A DNA stretch of 55,473 nt, from positions 1 through 55,473 of the forward strand of contig DASVVT010000049.1 in NCBI GenBank assembly GCA_036386415.1. The letters run 5' to 3'. This document shows, piece after piece, positions 1 through 7,505 of this stretch (positions are counted from its first letter, which is position 1; the number at the start of each line of letters is the position of its first letter). Source of the stretch: DASVVT01 sp036386415 (GTDB taxonomy: Bacteria > Acidobacteriota > Blastocatellia > Pyrinomonadales > Pyrinomonadaceae). The notes beneath the pieces were generated by a model. That model had not been told where the DNA came from. It saw only the letters and a list, made by a program, of their open reading frames with translations, and ran no database searches. Both the position numbers and the translations under genes were made by a program.

Positions 1-2
1 TC

Positions 3-224
3 GGCGCGCTCGCTTATGACGCCATGAAAGTGCTGGCCGACGCGATCCAGCGAGCCGGAACGACCGACGGGCAGAAGCTGCGTGATGCCATCGCGCAGAC
101 CAAAGGCTTCGTGGGCGTGACGGGCAGCATCACCATCAATAGCGAGCGCAACGCCCTCAAGCCTGCGGTCGTCTTTGAATTGCAAAACGGCAAGTACATT
201 TACAGGGAGACTATCCAGCCGTAA
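3..224 (+). CDS. ABC transporter substrate-binding protein, C-terminal fragment
   Basis: Only the last 73 codons are present; the gene starts before the window. The reading frame is open from base 3 and gives ALAYDAMKVLADAI, followed by LRDAIAQTKGF and a final strand GKYIYRETIQP. This pattern (a YDA helix, then a short block on splitting residues between the lobes, then a beta strand near the end) is typical of the C-terminus of periplasmic branched-chain amino-acid (LivJ/LivK-like) binding proteins. The protein would deliver a small substrate to an ABC permease in the inner membrane. The substrate cannot be read from this piece. The transporter genes would lie to the left. Confidence 0.75.
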   Translation, partial: GALAYDAMKVLADAIQRAGTTDGQKLRDAIAQTKGFVGVTGSITINSERNALKPAVVFELQNGKYIYRETIQP

Positions 225-238
225 TGAGGTTCTAAGCT

Positions 239-490
239 TTGCCAAATGCTCTCAATCACACACTTGTCACACTCTACGTTGTCCCCGGCTGCCCCTTGTG
301 CGCGGATGCGCGTCGTTGGCTTGAGCAGCATGGAGTTGATTATTCGGAGCGCGACGTGGCGAATGATTTCGGAGCGCTGCGGGCGATGTACAGGTTGACG
401 CGCCAGGGGCTTGTGCCTGTCTTTGAAAAGAACGGGCGCGCACTGGTTCGGCCAACGGATCAAGAGCTGGAGAGTTTGCTGTTGAGCTAA
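239..490 (+). CDS. Glutaredoxin-like thiol protein
   Basis: An 83-residue protein with the thioredoxin-fold start LVTLYVVPGCPLC: beta strand, then a CPLC redox motif at residues 18-21. A helix (ADARRWLEQHGV), a second strand ending YSERDV and the cis-Pro region LVPVFEKNG follow. The length matches the short glutaredoxin/DUF836 family, which reduces disulfides with thiols in the cytoplasm. The start is a TTG at 239, supported by GAGG at 226-229. The nearby ATG at 246 is in another frame. It lies 14 bases after the binding-protein gene. Its partner is unknown. Confidence 0.75.
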   Translation: MPNALNHTLVTLYVVPGCPLCADARRWLEQHGVDYSERDVANDFGALRAMYRLTRQGLVPVFEKNGRALVRPTDQELESLLLS

Positions 491-561
491 GCGTTATTGA
501 TGATGTTAGCCGCCAGTCAAATTTTTCCACTCAAGACCGGACGATTTACGATTCACGCATC

Positions 562-660
562 ATGCGTTTCTCTCGCGCACAAATCATAGGCGCACTCTTG
601 CTGCTCGGCCTGATCTGGCTGGTGGCGATCATCCGTCTCCTTATCTTTTCCGGCTCGTGA
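562..660 (+). CDS. Small single-span membrane protein overlapping miaA
   Basis: A 32-residue reading frame beginning MRFSRAQIIGALLLLG and ending FSGS. Residues 8-29 form one long hydrophobic helix, with arginines at residues 2, 6 and 26, so a single transmembrane segment is likely. Its stop TGA at 658-660 shares four bases with the GTG at 657 that can open miaA (GTGA), the usual signature of translational coupling. No function is recognised. It could be a chance frame, but the overlap and clean membrane profile argue for a real microprotein. Confidence 0.4.
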   Translation: MRFSRAQIIGALLLLGLIWLVAIIRLLIFSGS

Positions 661-1622
661 CCTCTTCCATCTCAAAGGAGCGACCCGTGATCGCCATCGT
701 CGGCCCGACCGCTTCCGGGAAAAGCGATCTTGGCATTGCGATGGCGCTGCGCTTCGATGGCGAGATCATCAACTGTGATTCCGTGCAGGTGTATCGCGAG
801 ATAGACATCGCGACCGCCAAAGTCCCCTTTAACATGCGACGCGGCGTGCCCCACCACCTGATCGATTTCGTGCCGCCCGAGGCCAGCTACACGGCTGGCG
901 ACTGGGCGCGTGATGCCGTCTTGAAGATCGAAGAGATCGAAGCGCGCGGGCGGCTGGCAATGATCGTCGGCGGCACAGGTTTTTACCTGCGTGCGCTGCG
1001 CTTCCCGTTCTTCATCAGCCCGCCGACAAACGAGAAACTGCGCCAGCGCCTGACACGCATACGCGAGCGCCACGGCGCGTCGCACCTGCATAGAATGTTG
1101 CGGCGGATTGACCCGCGCTCAGCCGCCAGACTTTTTCCGCGCGATTGGCCGCGCGTGCAGCGTGCGCTCGAAGTTCGTCTACAGACTGGACAATCAATGT
1201 CAGACCTGGTCGGGACACGGACAGAGCCGCCAGAGTGTGCGGCGCGTATACGTGTGCTCGCACTTCTGCCGCCGCGCAAGGAATTGTATCGCCGGATCGA
1301 CAGACGCACGGAGGCGCATTTTGAGGATGACCTTCTGACAGAGGTCGTTATTCTACTGAACCGCGGGCTGCCTCGTGATGCACCGGCGCTCGGCGCGCAC
1401 GGCTATCGACGTGCTCTCGAATATCTGGAAAGCGATGTTGAGGCAAAAAGAGCACTCGAAATAGCCGTCGAGCAGACCAAGTTGGACGTGCGCCACTACG
1501 CCAAGCGGCAATTGACGTGGTATCGACGCGAGCCCGGCGTCGAATGGTTCGAAGGCTTCGGTGAAGACCCTTCTGTGCAAGAACGAGTCGCCGCGCGCAT
1601 TCAAGAACTGATTAAGGATTAG
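657..1622 (+). CDS. miaA: tRNA dimethylallyltransferase
   Basis: Transfers a dimethylallyl group to N6 of A37 in tRNAs reading UNN codons, in the cytoplasm. The P-loop IVGPTASGKSDLG is followed by DSVQVYREIDIATAK, PHHLIDF and IVGGTGFYLRAL, all diagnostic of MiaA. The C-terminal half ends KRQLTWYRR, also typical. The length (321 residues from GTG 657, 311 from GTG 687) is normal. GTG 657 overlaps the upstream microprotein stop. GTG 687 has AAAGGAG at 674-680 and gives MIAIVGPTASGKS, so it is an equally good start. The hfq gene lies 200 bases downstream, a common pairing. The stop codon touches the first inverted-repeat element. Confidence 0.95.
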   Translation: MTSSISKERPVIAIVGPTASGKSDLGIAMALRFDGEIINCDSVQVYREIDIATAKVPFNMRRGVPHHLIDFVPPEASYTAGDWARDAVLKIEEIEARGRLAMIVGGTGFYLRALRFPFFISPPTNEKLRQRLTRIRERHGASHLHRMLRRIDPRSAARLFPRDWPRVQRALEVRLQTGQSMSDLVGTRTEPPECAARIRVLALLPPRKELYRRIDRRTEAHFEDDLLTEVVILLNRGLPRDAPALGAHGYRRALEYLESDVEAKRALEIAVEQTKLDVRHYAKRQLTWYRREPGVEWFEGFGEDPSVQERVAARIQELIKD

Positions 1623-1735
1623 TCAGTTGTCAGTGGTCAGTTGTCCGTTGTTCGCTTTGGTAACTTGAGCTTTTGATCTTCAAGCAGCAAGCCTTGTGCA
1701 GCACAAACAACGGGCAACTGACCACTGACAACTAA
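1620..1735. repeat. Intergenic inverted-repeat element, TCAGTTG-word family
   Basis: The left arm (about 1621-1651) is a run of imperfect 7-mers: TCAGTTG, TCAGTGG, TCAGTTG, TCCGTTG. The right arm (about 1705-1735) is its inverted copy, with CAACTGACCACTGACAAC. The spacer is about 53 bases. The left arm starts inside the miaA stop codon. These words resemble the short heptamer repeats known from cyanobacteria, but here they are arranged as a hairpin. Confidence 0.85.
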
Positions 1736-1749
1736 CAAATCTACTTATG

Positions 1750-1777
1750 TTTGCTTTCGCCTTGGGCGTAGTGTAAT
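1750..1777 (+). promoter_or_regulatory. Possible promoter for hfq
   Basis: TTTGCT at 1750-1755 and TGTAAT at 1772-1777 are separated by 16 bases, about 47 bases before the hfq start. Both boxes are weak matches to the sigma-70 consensus. The site follows the inverted-repeat element, so hfq could be expressed independently of miaA. Confidence 0.25.
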
Positions 1778-1823
1778 CTGGCGTTACCGCGCTCTGAACT
1801 GTTTTCGCCCGACCGGAGGCTGT

Positions 1824-2126
1824 GTGGACACTAAGCCGTCACCTCAGAATATTCAAGATGCGTTCCTGAACACGGCGCGCCGTGAACGGAGTACGGTTAC
1901 TATCTACCTGATGCATGGCGCGAAGCTGACCGGGCGCATTAAGAGCTTCGATAAATTTTCAGTGCTGCTGGAATCCGGCTCGACGGAGCAGTTGATCTTC
2001 AAGCACGCCATCTCGACCATCTCGCACGCGCGACGCGCGTCGGGCGACTTGCTGCGTGCTTCGCAGCCCGCAGGCGCAACGTCTTCGGATGCGCCCAACG
2101 GGACAATTGAACCTTCCGAATCCTGA
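1824..2126 (+). CDS. hfq: RNA-binding protein Hfq
   Basis: A 100-residue Sm-fold RNA chaperone that pairs small RNAs with mRNAs as a hexamer in the cytoplasm. Sm1 is visible as NTARRERSTVTIYLMHGAKLTGRIKSFDKFSVLL, and Sm2 as QLIFKHAISTISHAR. The usual YKH of Sm2 reads FKH here, so the key Lys-His pair is kept. The tail after residue 73 is Ser/Ala-rich and probably disordered, as in many Hfq proteins. The start is GTG 1824, with GGAGG at 1815-1819, only four bases away. The miaA-hfq order is widely conserved. Confidence 0.93.
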   Translation: MDTKPSPQNIQDAFLNTARRERSTVTIYLMHGAKLTGRIKSFDKFSVLLESGSTEQLIFKHAISTISHARRASGDLLRASQPAGATSSDAPNGTIEPSES

Positions 2127-2167
2127 CGCTTCGCTTAAATTCAACCGATCATCGAGAAAAAGAGGAC

Positions 2168-2827
2168 GTGGCCGGAGCTTTTATTACCTTTGAAGGCATC
2201 GATGGGAGCGGGAAATCCACGCAGATGCGTATGCTCGCAAGCCACTTGCGCCTGCGCGGGCTGGAGGTCGTCGTGACGCGCGAGCCGGGCGGCACTTCCC
2301 TGGGCAAACGCATTCGCACCCTGCTGCTAGACTTGCAGGAGCAGGTCGATCCGCTGGCAGAGCTTCTGCTCTACGCAGCCGACCGCGCACAGCACGTGCG
2401 CACGCTGGTTCGTCCCGCGCTCGAACAAGGCCATCTCGTGCTCTCGGATCGGTACGCGGACGCGACCGTCGCCTACCAGGGGGCGGGACGCGGATTTCCG
2501 CCGGAGACCATCGCGGCGGTTGTAGGGCTGGCGACCGGAGGGCTCAAACCCGACCTCACGATTTTGTTCGACCTTTCGGTGGCGGAATGCACCACGCGCG
2601 CACGCCGCCGCGCGCATAACGGGCAAGTGGATCGGCTCGACTCCGAAGACGCAGCCTTTTACACGCGCGTGCGCAACGCATACCTACAGATTGCCGAAGC
2701 AGAGCCTGAGCGCGTTCGCATCGTCGATGCGGGCGGCTCGATAGACGAAACCCACGCACGCGTCATGAATGTCGTGATGCAGTTTTTGGAAAGCAGGAGT
2801 CAAAAAGCAGTAGACAGTAGTCAGTAG
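2168..2827 (+). CDS. tmk: Thymidylate kinase
   Basis: Phosphorylates dTMP to dTDP for DNA synthesis. The N-terminus has the P-loop FEGIDGSGKST, followed by REPGGTSLGKRIR and the DR-Y lid region LSDRYADATVAYQGAGRG. TILFDLSV and RLDSEDAAFYTRVR complete the family pattern. The start is GTG 2168 close behind AGAGG. The last eight residues, QKAVDSSQ, and the stop TAG are encoded by the CAGTAG-word repeat that begins at 2807, so the C-terminal tail is repeat-derived. Neighbours: holB follows, a common tmk-holB pair, but here with a repeat element between. Confidence 0.95.
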   Translation: MAGAFITFEGIDGSGKSTQMRMLASHLRLRGLEVVVTREPGGTSLGKRIRTLLLDLQEQVDPLAELLLYAADRAQHVRTLVRPALEQGHLVLSDRYADATVAYQGAGRGFPPETIAAVVGLATGGLKPDLTILFDLSVAECTTRARRRAHNGQVDRLDSEDAAFYTRVRNAYLQIAEAEPERVRIVDAGGSIDETHARVMNVVMQFLESRSQKAVDSSQ

Positions 2828-2917
2828 CCAGTAGCCGCTTCGCGTTGCGGGCGCTGTCGCTGTCATACTGACGATTGGAAAGCGAAAGCTTTTCTACTGG
2901 CTACTGACTACTGACCA
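2807..2917. repeat. Intergenic inverted-repeat element, CAGTAG-word family (copy 1)
   Basis: Left arm 2807-2834 reads in words CAGTAGA, CAGTAGT, CAGTAGC, CAGTAGC. Right arm 2893-2917 is the inverted copy (TCTACTGGCTACTGACTACTG). The core contains CGGGCGCTGTCGCTG, a 15-mer also present, inverted, in the copy at 22976-23113. It fills the whole gap between tmk (which ends inside it) and holB. Confidence 0.9.
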
Positions 2918-2924
2918 CTTGTTT

Positions 2925-3962
2925 ATGTTTGACCGTCTCGCCGGAAACCAGCGCGTGAAAGATGTCTTGCGGCGCATGCTCGCGGCGCGGCGTGTGCCCG
3001 GCGCGATGCTGTTCGCGGGCGAAGAGGGGGTCGGCAAAAAGCTCTTTGCACTGGAAGTGGCGAAGGCATTCAATTGTCGCTCGCCGAAAGGTGCCGAAGC
3101 ATGTGACGCTTGCCCATCGTGTCTTCGCACGATGCAATTTGTGTTTCCCGCCACAGATGATAAGGAAGCCATTAAAAGGGTTGTTTGGAGCGGGCATGCA
3201 GATGTTGGGATCGTTCGACCTTACGGGAGATTCCTGCTCGTCGCTCAGATGCGCGACATCGAGCACGAAGCTAACTTCCGCCCTTACGAGGGCGCGGCGC
3301 GCGTCTTCATCATCGAAGATGCGGATAGATTGAACGAGGCGTCGTCCAATGCCCTGCTCAAAACTCTGGAAGAGCCGCCCTCGACTTCGTATCTCATACT
3401 GACGACGTCGCGCCCGGCGACGCTGCTCCCGACAATCCGCTCTCGCTGCCAGATGATTCGCTTCTCCCCGCTCGCCCCCGCTGAGATCGAAGCGCATCTC
3501 ACGCGCGAAAAGAGAATCACGAAGGCAGACGCCAGCCTGCTCGCGCGCGTGTCGCGCGGAAGCCTGGGACGTGCGCTCAACATAGACCTCAACGATTATC
3601 GACAGCAGCGCGAAGCCATGATGGAGCTACTCGGCGCGCTGGCTCTCACGGTTGACCGGACACGCCTCTTGCGCGCGGCGGAAGAATTAAATGATGCCAA
3701 GCGAAAAGAGGAATACGAGCCGCGCCTTGATGTCCTGGAGACGCTCGTGCGCGACCTGTGGACGCTCACCCTCGGCGCATCGCGAGAACGGCTGGTCAAC
3801 GAAGACCTGCACGAACGCCTCTCTCCGTTGAGTGCTCGCCTGACGAGCGAGCGCGCCGCACGCTGGCTCTCGCGAATCGAAACCCTGCGCGATCAGCTCA
3901 GTGTCAATATTAATCGCAAGGTCGCCACAGACGCCCTCCTACTCTCAATGGTCGAAGAATAG
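2925..3962 (+). CDS. holB: DNA polymerase III delta-prime subunit
   Basis: Clamp-loader subunit that helps place the sliding clamp on primed DNA. An AAA+ fold is seen: FAGEEGVGKKLFALEVAKAF near the N-terminus, then a zinc-binding Cys cluster (ending CDACPSC), IIEDADRLNEASSNALLKTLEEPP and the SRC motif in TIRSRCQMIRF. The Walker A ends GKK, not GKT/S, as expected for a delta-prime subunit that does not hydrolyse ATP. ATG 2925 gives MFDRLAGNQ, the usual family start. There is no ribosome-binding site because the repeat element ends eight bases upstream. A TTG at 2919 would add two residues. Confidence 0.93.
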   Translation: MFDRLAGNQRVKDVLRRMLAARRVPGAMLFAGEEGVGKKLFALEVAKAFNCRSPKGAEACDACPSCLRTMQFVFPATDDKEAIKRVVWSGHADVGIVRPYGRFLLVAQMRDIEHEANFRPYEGAARVFIIEDADRLNEASSNALLKTLEEPPSTSYLILTTSRPATLLPTIRSRCQMIRFSPLAPAEIEAHLTREKRITKADASLLARVSRGSLGRALNIDLNDYRQQREAMMELLGALALTVDRTRLLRAAEELNDAKRKEEYEPRLDVLETLVRDLWTLTLGASRERLVNEDLHERLSPLSARLTSERAARWLSRIETLRDQLSVNINRKVATDALLLSMVEE

Positions 3963-3980
3963 AGCAGTACACTTCGCGTC

Positions 3981-4058
3981 GTTTGCGTGCTCTCCTTTGC
4001 GTCCTTTGCGTTTAAAGAGCCTATTAAACGCAAAGGACGCGAAGGAGAGCACGCAAAG
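3981..4058. repeat. Intergenic inverted-repeat element, CGCAAAGGA-word family (copy 1)
   Basis: Arms TTGCGTGCTCTCCTTTGCG... (3981-4012) and its inverted copy (4024-4058), with an 11-base loop. The stem is nearly perfect over about 32 bases. The words CTTTGCGT / ACGCAAAG recur in four more spacers of this window. It lies just after the holB stop. Confidence 0.88.
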
Positions 4059-4154
4059 GATGCAAAGACATCTCCTCCCCTTGATTCACATTACAAGCAA
4101 ACGCTTTCATCACCCGTGGCACTCTGCCGCCATTCATCATTTTCGTCGGAATCG

Positions 4155-4163
4155 TGCTATATT
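4155..4163 (+). promoter_or_regulatory. Possible extended -10 promoter
   Basis: TG-C-TATATT at 4155-4163 fits an extended -10 element about 85 bases before the REC/ATPase gene. No convincing -35 box is seen. It sits after the holB repeat element, where a new transcript would be expected to begin. Confidence 0.3.
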
Positions 4164-4248
4164 CCGGCTCGAAACTGGACGAATCGAAAGCTGTTTATAT
4201 CCCGCGCGAAGCGGCGCGCGTGCGCCGCTAGTTAAGGGGAGAGCGACC

Positions 4249-5136
4249 ATGGCAAAAAAGATTCTGGTGGTTGACGACGATCCTGAGCTGCACGATCTGA
4301 TTACCTTCGCCATTGAGCGTGAAGGCCATGAGGTGCTGCATGCCCTGGATGCTTTTGAGGGTCTGGACATCATCGAACGCGAGCAGGTTGATCTGGCACT
4401 TCTCGACGTGATGATGCCCAAAATGGACGGCCTCATGATGCTTTCGCGCCTGCGCGAGCACAATCAGGATCTGCGCGTCATCATCATGACGGCGCTGACC
4501 ACACCGGAGACAGCCATCAGCGCCCTGCGCGATCAGGCGTGCGACTTCCTCGCCAAACCTTTCGAGGTGCAGGAGCTTATGTCCGCCATCGAGGCGGCCT
4601 TCGAACTCGCCCCCCAGGAGATCGGCATAGAGGTTCTTTCGGCCAGACCTGAATGGATAGAGCTGCGCGTCCCCTGCGACCAGGCGGCGATTGATCCCCT
4701 GGAACGCCTCATGTCGCAACTGAAAACAGACCTGCCGCGTATCACGCGCGAGAGCGTCACCTATGCTTTCCGCGAGATGTTGCGCAATGCCATCGAGTAC
4801 GGCGGCAAAAACGATCCGAAAAAGTTTGTCGAGGTCGGCTACCTGCGCTCGCCCCGCATCATCATGTATCGCATCAAAGACCCCGGCGAAGGCTTCAGCA
4901 TCGAATCGCTGTACCAGCCGGGCGGGCCGACCGCAGCTTTTCTCAACCCGCAGGGCGACCCTATGTACCACGAGCGTGTGCGCGAAGCAGAGGGGCTGCG
5001 ACCCGGCGGCTTCGGCATCCTCATCGCACGCGAGATGGTAGACGAAATGATCTACAACGAGCGCCACAACGAAGTGGTCTTGCTCAAATACTTGGACGGC
5101 GAAAATCAGGAGCAGAAAGGCTCCGCCGGTTCATAA
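4249..5136 (+). CDS. Response regulator with RsbW-like ATPase output domain
   Basis: A 295-residue protein. Residues 1-115 are a receiver domain: acid pocket D9-D11, phosphoacceptor D53 in LALLDVMMP, T81 and K103 all present. Residues 165-282 are a GHKL ATPase like anti-sigma kinases: N-box FREMLRNAIEYGG, G1 box IKDPGEGF and a G2-like RPGGFGILIAREMVDEM. There is no HisKA region. Phosphorylation of the receiver would control a serine-kinase or anti-sigma-like output. The target (sigma factor or anti-anti-sigma) is not in the window. ATG 4249 is chosen for the AGGGGAGAG just upstream; a longer open frame would run back through the repeat. Confidence 0.85.
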   Translation: MAKKILVVDDDPELHDLITFAIEREGHEVLHALDAFEGLDIIEREQVDLALLDVMMPKMDGLMMLSRLREHNQDLRVIIMTALTTPETAISALRDQACDFLAKPFEVQELMSAIEAAFELAPQEIGIEVLSARPEWIELRVPCDQAAIDPLERLMSQLKTDLPRITRESVTYAFREMLRNAIEYGGKNDPKKFVEVGYLRSPRIIMYRIKDPGEGFSIESLYQPGGPTAAFLNPQGDPMYHERVREAEGLRPGGFGILIAREMVDEMIYNERHNEVVLLKYLDGENQEQKGSAGS

Positions 5137-5153
5137 GCTTTCGGTACAGGATC

Positions 5154-5606
5154 ATGAGCAAGCTCAGCCTGACATTAACTCTCCTCGCCCTTGCGCTCGT
5201 GTTCGTGAGCGAAGGGCAGAGCAGCTCTTGCCGGAGCAGCAAGGTGAGCGGCGGACAAAAAAAGATGGGCGAAACAGTGGCAGCAGGGGTCTGGGGCGGC
5301 GATCATATCCGCCTGCATGTGACGGAAAGCGGCGCTACCGTCGAATACGACTGCGCGCATGGCGCTATAGATCAGCCTCTGACGCTGGACAGCCAGGGCC
5401 GATTTGAGGTCAAAGGCACGCACACAAGGGAGCGTGGCGGGCCTGTGCGCAGGGATGATAAACCGGATAGCCACCCGGCTCGCTACACAGGCCGCGTCGA
5501 AGGTCAGACGATGTCCTTGACCGTCACGCTCACGGACATGCAGGATGCAGTCGACACCTACACGCTGACGCAAGGCGATGGGGGCCGCATCTTTAAGTGT
5601 CGGTAG
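5154..5606 (+). CDS. Small secreted protein of unknown function
   Basis: 150 residues, 17 bases after the REC/ATPase gene and so probably in its operon. The N-terminus MSKLSLTLTLLALALVFVSEG is a signal peptide. The mature part has strands such as HIRLHVTESGATVEYDCAHG, RFEVKGTHTRERGGPV and YTGRVEGQTMSLTVTLTD, which suggests a small beta-sandwich. Three cysteines follow the signal: one near its end, one in the middle and one two residues from the C-terminus (FKCR). No family is recognised. A lipid anchor is possible but the lipobox is poor. Confidence 0.65.
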   Translation: MSKLSLTLTLLALALVFVSEGQSSSCRSSKVSGGQKKMGETVAAGVWGGDHIRLHVTESGATVEYDCAHGAIDQPLTLDSQGRFEVKGTHTRERGGPVRRDDKPDSHPARYTGRVEGQTMSLTVTLTDMQDAVDTYTLTQGDGGRIFKCR

Positions 5607-5646
5607 CGCGCGACCACAACAATTCTCACCGTGTTGATACTTTTTA

Positions 5647-5676
5647 TTGATAGCTTCCCGCTCGGGGGCGTACAAT
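5647..5676 (+). promoter_or_regulatory. Sigma-70-like promoter for the sensor kinase operon
   Basis: TTGATA at 5647-5652 and TACAAT at 5671-5676 are spaced by 18 bases, about 100 bases before the kinase start. Both boxes match the consensus at five of six positions. This is one of the best promoters by eye in the window, and it would serve the kinase and regulator pair. Confidence 0.55.
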
Positions 5677-5775
5677 AAGGCCACCGCTAAGATTTACTGG
5701 CGAGCATCCGGTTCGACGTGAGCAATCACAAGTCGGGCTTTCCCCCTGCGAAAACCCACGATCTGGTGAGTTCGG

Positions 5776-7482
5776 ATGGCCCGGAGACAACAGGCACAGA
5801 AAGAGTTGGCGGACGACCGCTCACTTCTGGAGTCAGTAGATGACCGCATGGTTTGCAGGATGAGGCTGATCCTGGCCCTCTCCGCGCTGCTCATCATCTA
5901 CATCGACCCGGCTCAGCCCGACCGCCACGTCACCATCACATACGGCGCTCTCCTGCTCTACAGCACGTATAGCGCCGTCATCTATTACCTCTCTGTGTAT
6001 CACCCCGGATGGCTATCGACGAAGACCGACCACTGGATTGATGTCGGCTGGTATCTGCTGCTGATTGCGCTTTCGAGCGGCACGAGCAGCATCTTCTTCT
6101 TCTTCTTCTTTTTCGCCGTTCTGGCCTCATCTTTTCACTGGGGCTTTAAGACGGGCGTGCGCGTCACCATCGTCTCCGCCCTGCTGTTTACAGTCGTCGG
6201 CTACGTGACCGCTCCCGCCGGGTCTGCGTTCGAGTTGAACCGCTTTCTGCTGCGCCCGATCTACCTGCTCGTGCTCGGCTACATGATGGCCTACTGGGGC
6301 GGCTGCGAGATCATGCTCAAGCGGCGGCTGATGCTGCTCAAAGGCGTCATCAAGCTTTCCAACCCCCGCTTCGGCGTCGGGCATACCATCAGCTCTGTCA
6401 TGAAGAAGCTGCGCGACTTTTATCGCGGGGACGCCTGCCTGCTCATCCTGGCGGACATGAAAGGGAGCGAGCATCTCCTGTATCGCGTCGAGGACGATTC
6501 GGAGGAAACGTCCGTCCAGGCCGAACGGATTCCAGTTGAGCTGACCCAACTGCTCCTCGCGCTGCCGGAAACAGTCGCCGCCGTCTATAAGGGGAAGCGC
6601 GCCTTCTGGTTTTTACAGGGCTCTTACTATTACGCGTTCGACGTGGTGAACAAGGAGCGTACCGAAAGTGGGGGCGAGATGAGCGAGCAGTTGGCAACGA
6701 CCTTCGAGGCCGAATCATTTGCTTCCGTACCGCTCAGATATCGCGGGCAGACGGTCGGGCGTCTCTACGTGACGGCGCAAGCCGGGGTCTTCGATAGTTC
6801 TGATCTTGATTTCATTACGCAGGTGGTCGAGCAGGTCATGCCCGTTCTTGATAATATACGCCTGCTGGATCGGCTCGCCTCCAACGCCGCCGAGCAGGAG
6901 CGCCAGCGCCTGGCGCGCGACATACACGACAGCGTTATCCAGCCCTACATCGGGCTGCAATACCGTCTGGCGGCCATTCGTAACAAGCTACAGACCAATG
7001 GCGGCGACGTGGCCGATGACATCGAGCGCCTTTTTCAGACCACGGTTAACGAAATCCAGGGACTGCGAGGTTTTGTGCGCGGGCTGAAAGACGCAGAGAT
7101 CAGCCGGGATGATTTTCTCTCCGCCGTGCGCCGCTTCGCCAAACAGTTCACGGACGACTTCGGTATAGAGGTGAGCGTCGCCTGCAACAGCGAGATGAAT
7201 ATCAACGACCGGCTCGCCGCCGAAGTCATACAGATGGTCTACGAGGGGCTGAGCAATATCAGGAAGCACACGCAGGCCGCACATAGCATGATCAACCTTG
7301 ACTGCAATGAGAGCACGCTTTTTCTGAGCATCGAGAATGACGGCGAGGTGGGAGAGGAGGCGGAGCTGCCCCCCTTCACTCCAGGCTCAATCACCGGGCG
7401 CGCCGAAGCGCTCGGCGGCCAAGCGCATGTCGAGCGCACGCGGCAGGGGCACACCCATGTCAAAATTGAGATTCCGCTCTAA
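5776..7482 (+). CDS. Membrane sensor histidine kinase, NarL/DegS type
   Basis: 568 residues. Five or six membrane helices lie between residues 28 and 180, one containing seven consecutive Phe (107-113). A GAF-like region (about 200-360) follows. The dimerisation/H-box RQRLARDIHDSVIQPYIGLQ has phosphoacceptor H384. The ATPase domain has EGLSNIRKHTQAA as N-box and IENDGEVG as G1; the last G-box (GSITGRAEALGG) is looser than usual. It would phosphorylate the LuxR-type regulator 23 bases downstream in response to a membrane or cytoplasmic signal that cannot be read from sequence. ATG 5776 is used. Confidence 0.88.
   Translation: MARRQQAQKELADDRSLLESVDDRMVCRMRLILALSALLIIYIDPAQPDRHVTITYGALLLYSTYSAVIYYLSVYHPGWLSTKTDHWIDVGWYLLLIALSSGTSSIFFFFFFFAVLASSFHWGFKTGVRVTIVSALLFTVVGYVTAPAGSAFELNRFLLRPIYLLVLGYMMAYWGGCEIMLKRRLMLLKGVIKLSNPRFGVGHTISSVMKKLRDFYRGDACLLILADMKGSEHLLYRVEDDSEETSVQAERIPVELTQLLLALPETVAAVYKGKRAFWFLQGSYYYAFDVVNKERTESGGEMSEQLATTFEAESFASVPLRYRGQTVGRLYVTAQAGVFDSSDLDFITQVVEQVMPVLDNIRLLDRLASNAAEQERQRLARDIHDSVIQPYIGLQYRLAAIRNKLQTNGGDVADDIERLFQTTVNEIQGLRGFVRGLKDAEISRDDFLSAVRRFAKQFTDDFGIEVSVACNSEMNINDRLAAEVIQMVYEGLSNIRKHTQAAHSMINLDCNESTLFLSIENDGEVGEEAELPPFTPGSITGRAEALGGQAHVERTRQGHTHVKIEIPL
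6094..6114 (+). repeat. Poly-TTC run inside the sensor kinase gene
   Basis: Seven Phe codons in a row: five TTC, one TTT, one TTC. Slippage by whole triplets would change helix length without breaking the frame. It lies in a transmembrane segment. Confidence 0.7.
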
Positions 7483-7505
7483 CCACGAGAGAGAACGGGA
7501 CAACT

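Noticed and set aside
2807..2917. Tandem CAGTAG words as a CRISPR array
   Set aside because: Repeats are 7 bases, contiguous and imperfect, with no unique spacers, and the second half is an inverted copy. No cas genes are present.
3901..4248. N-terminal extension of the REC/ATPase protein
   Set aside because: It overlaps holB and runs through the CGCAAAGGA repeat. A good ribosome-binding site and the family start are at 4249.
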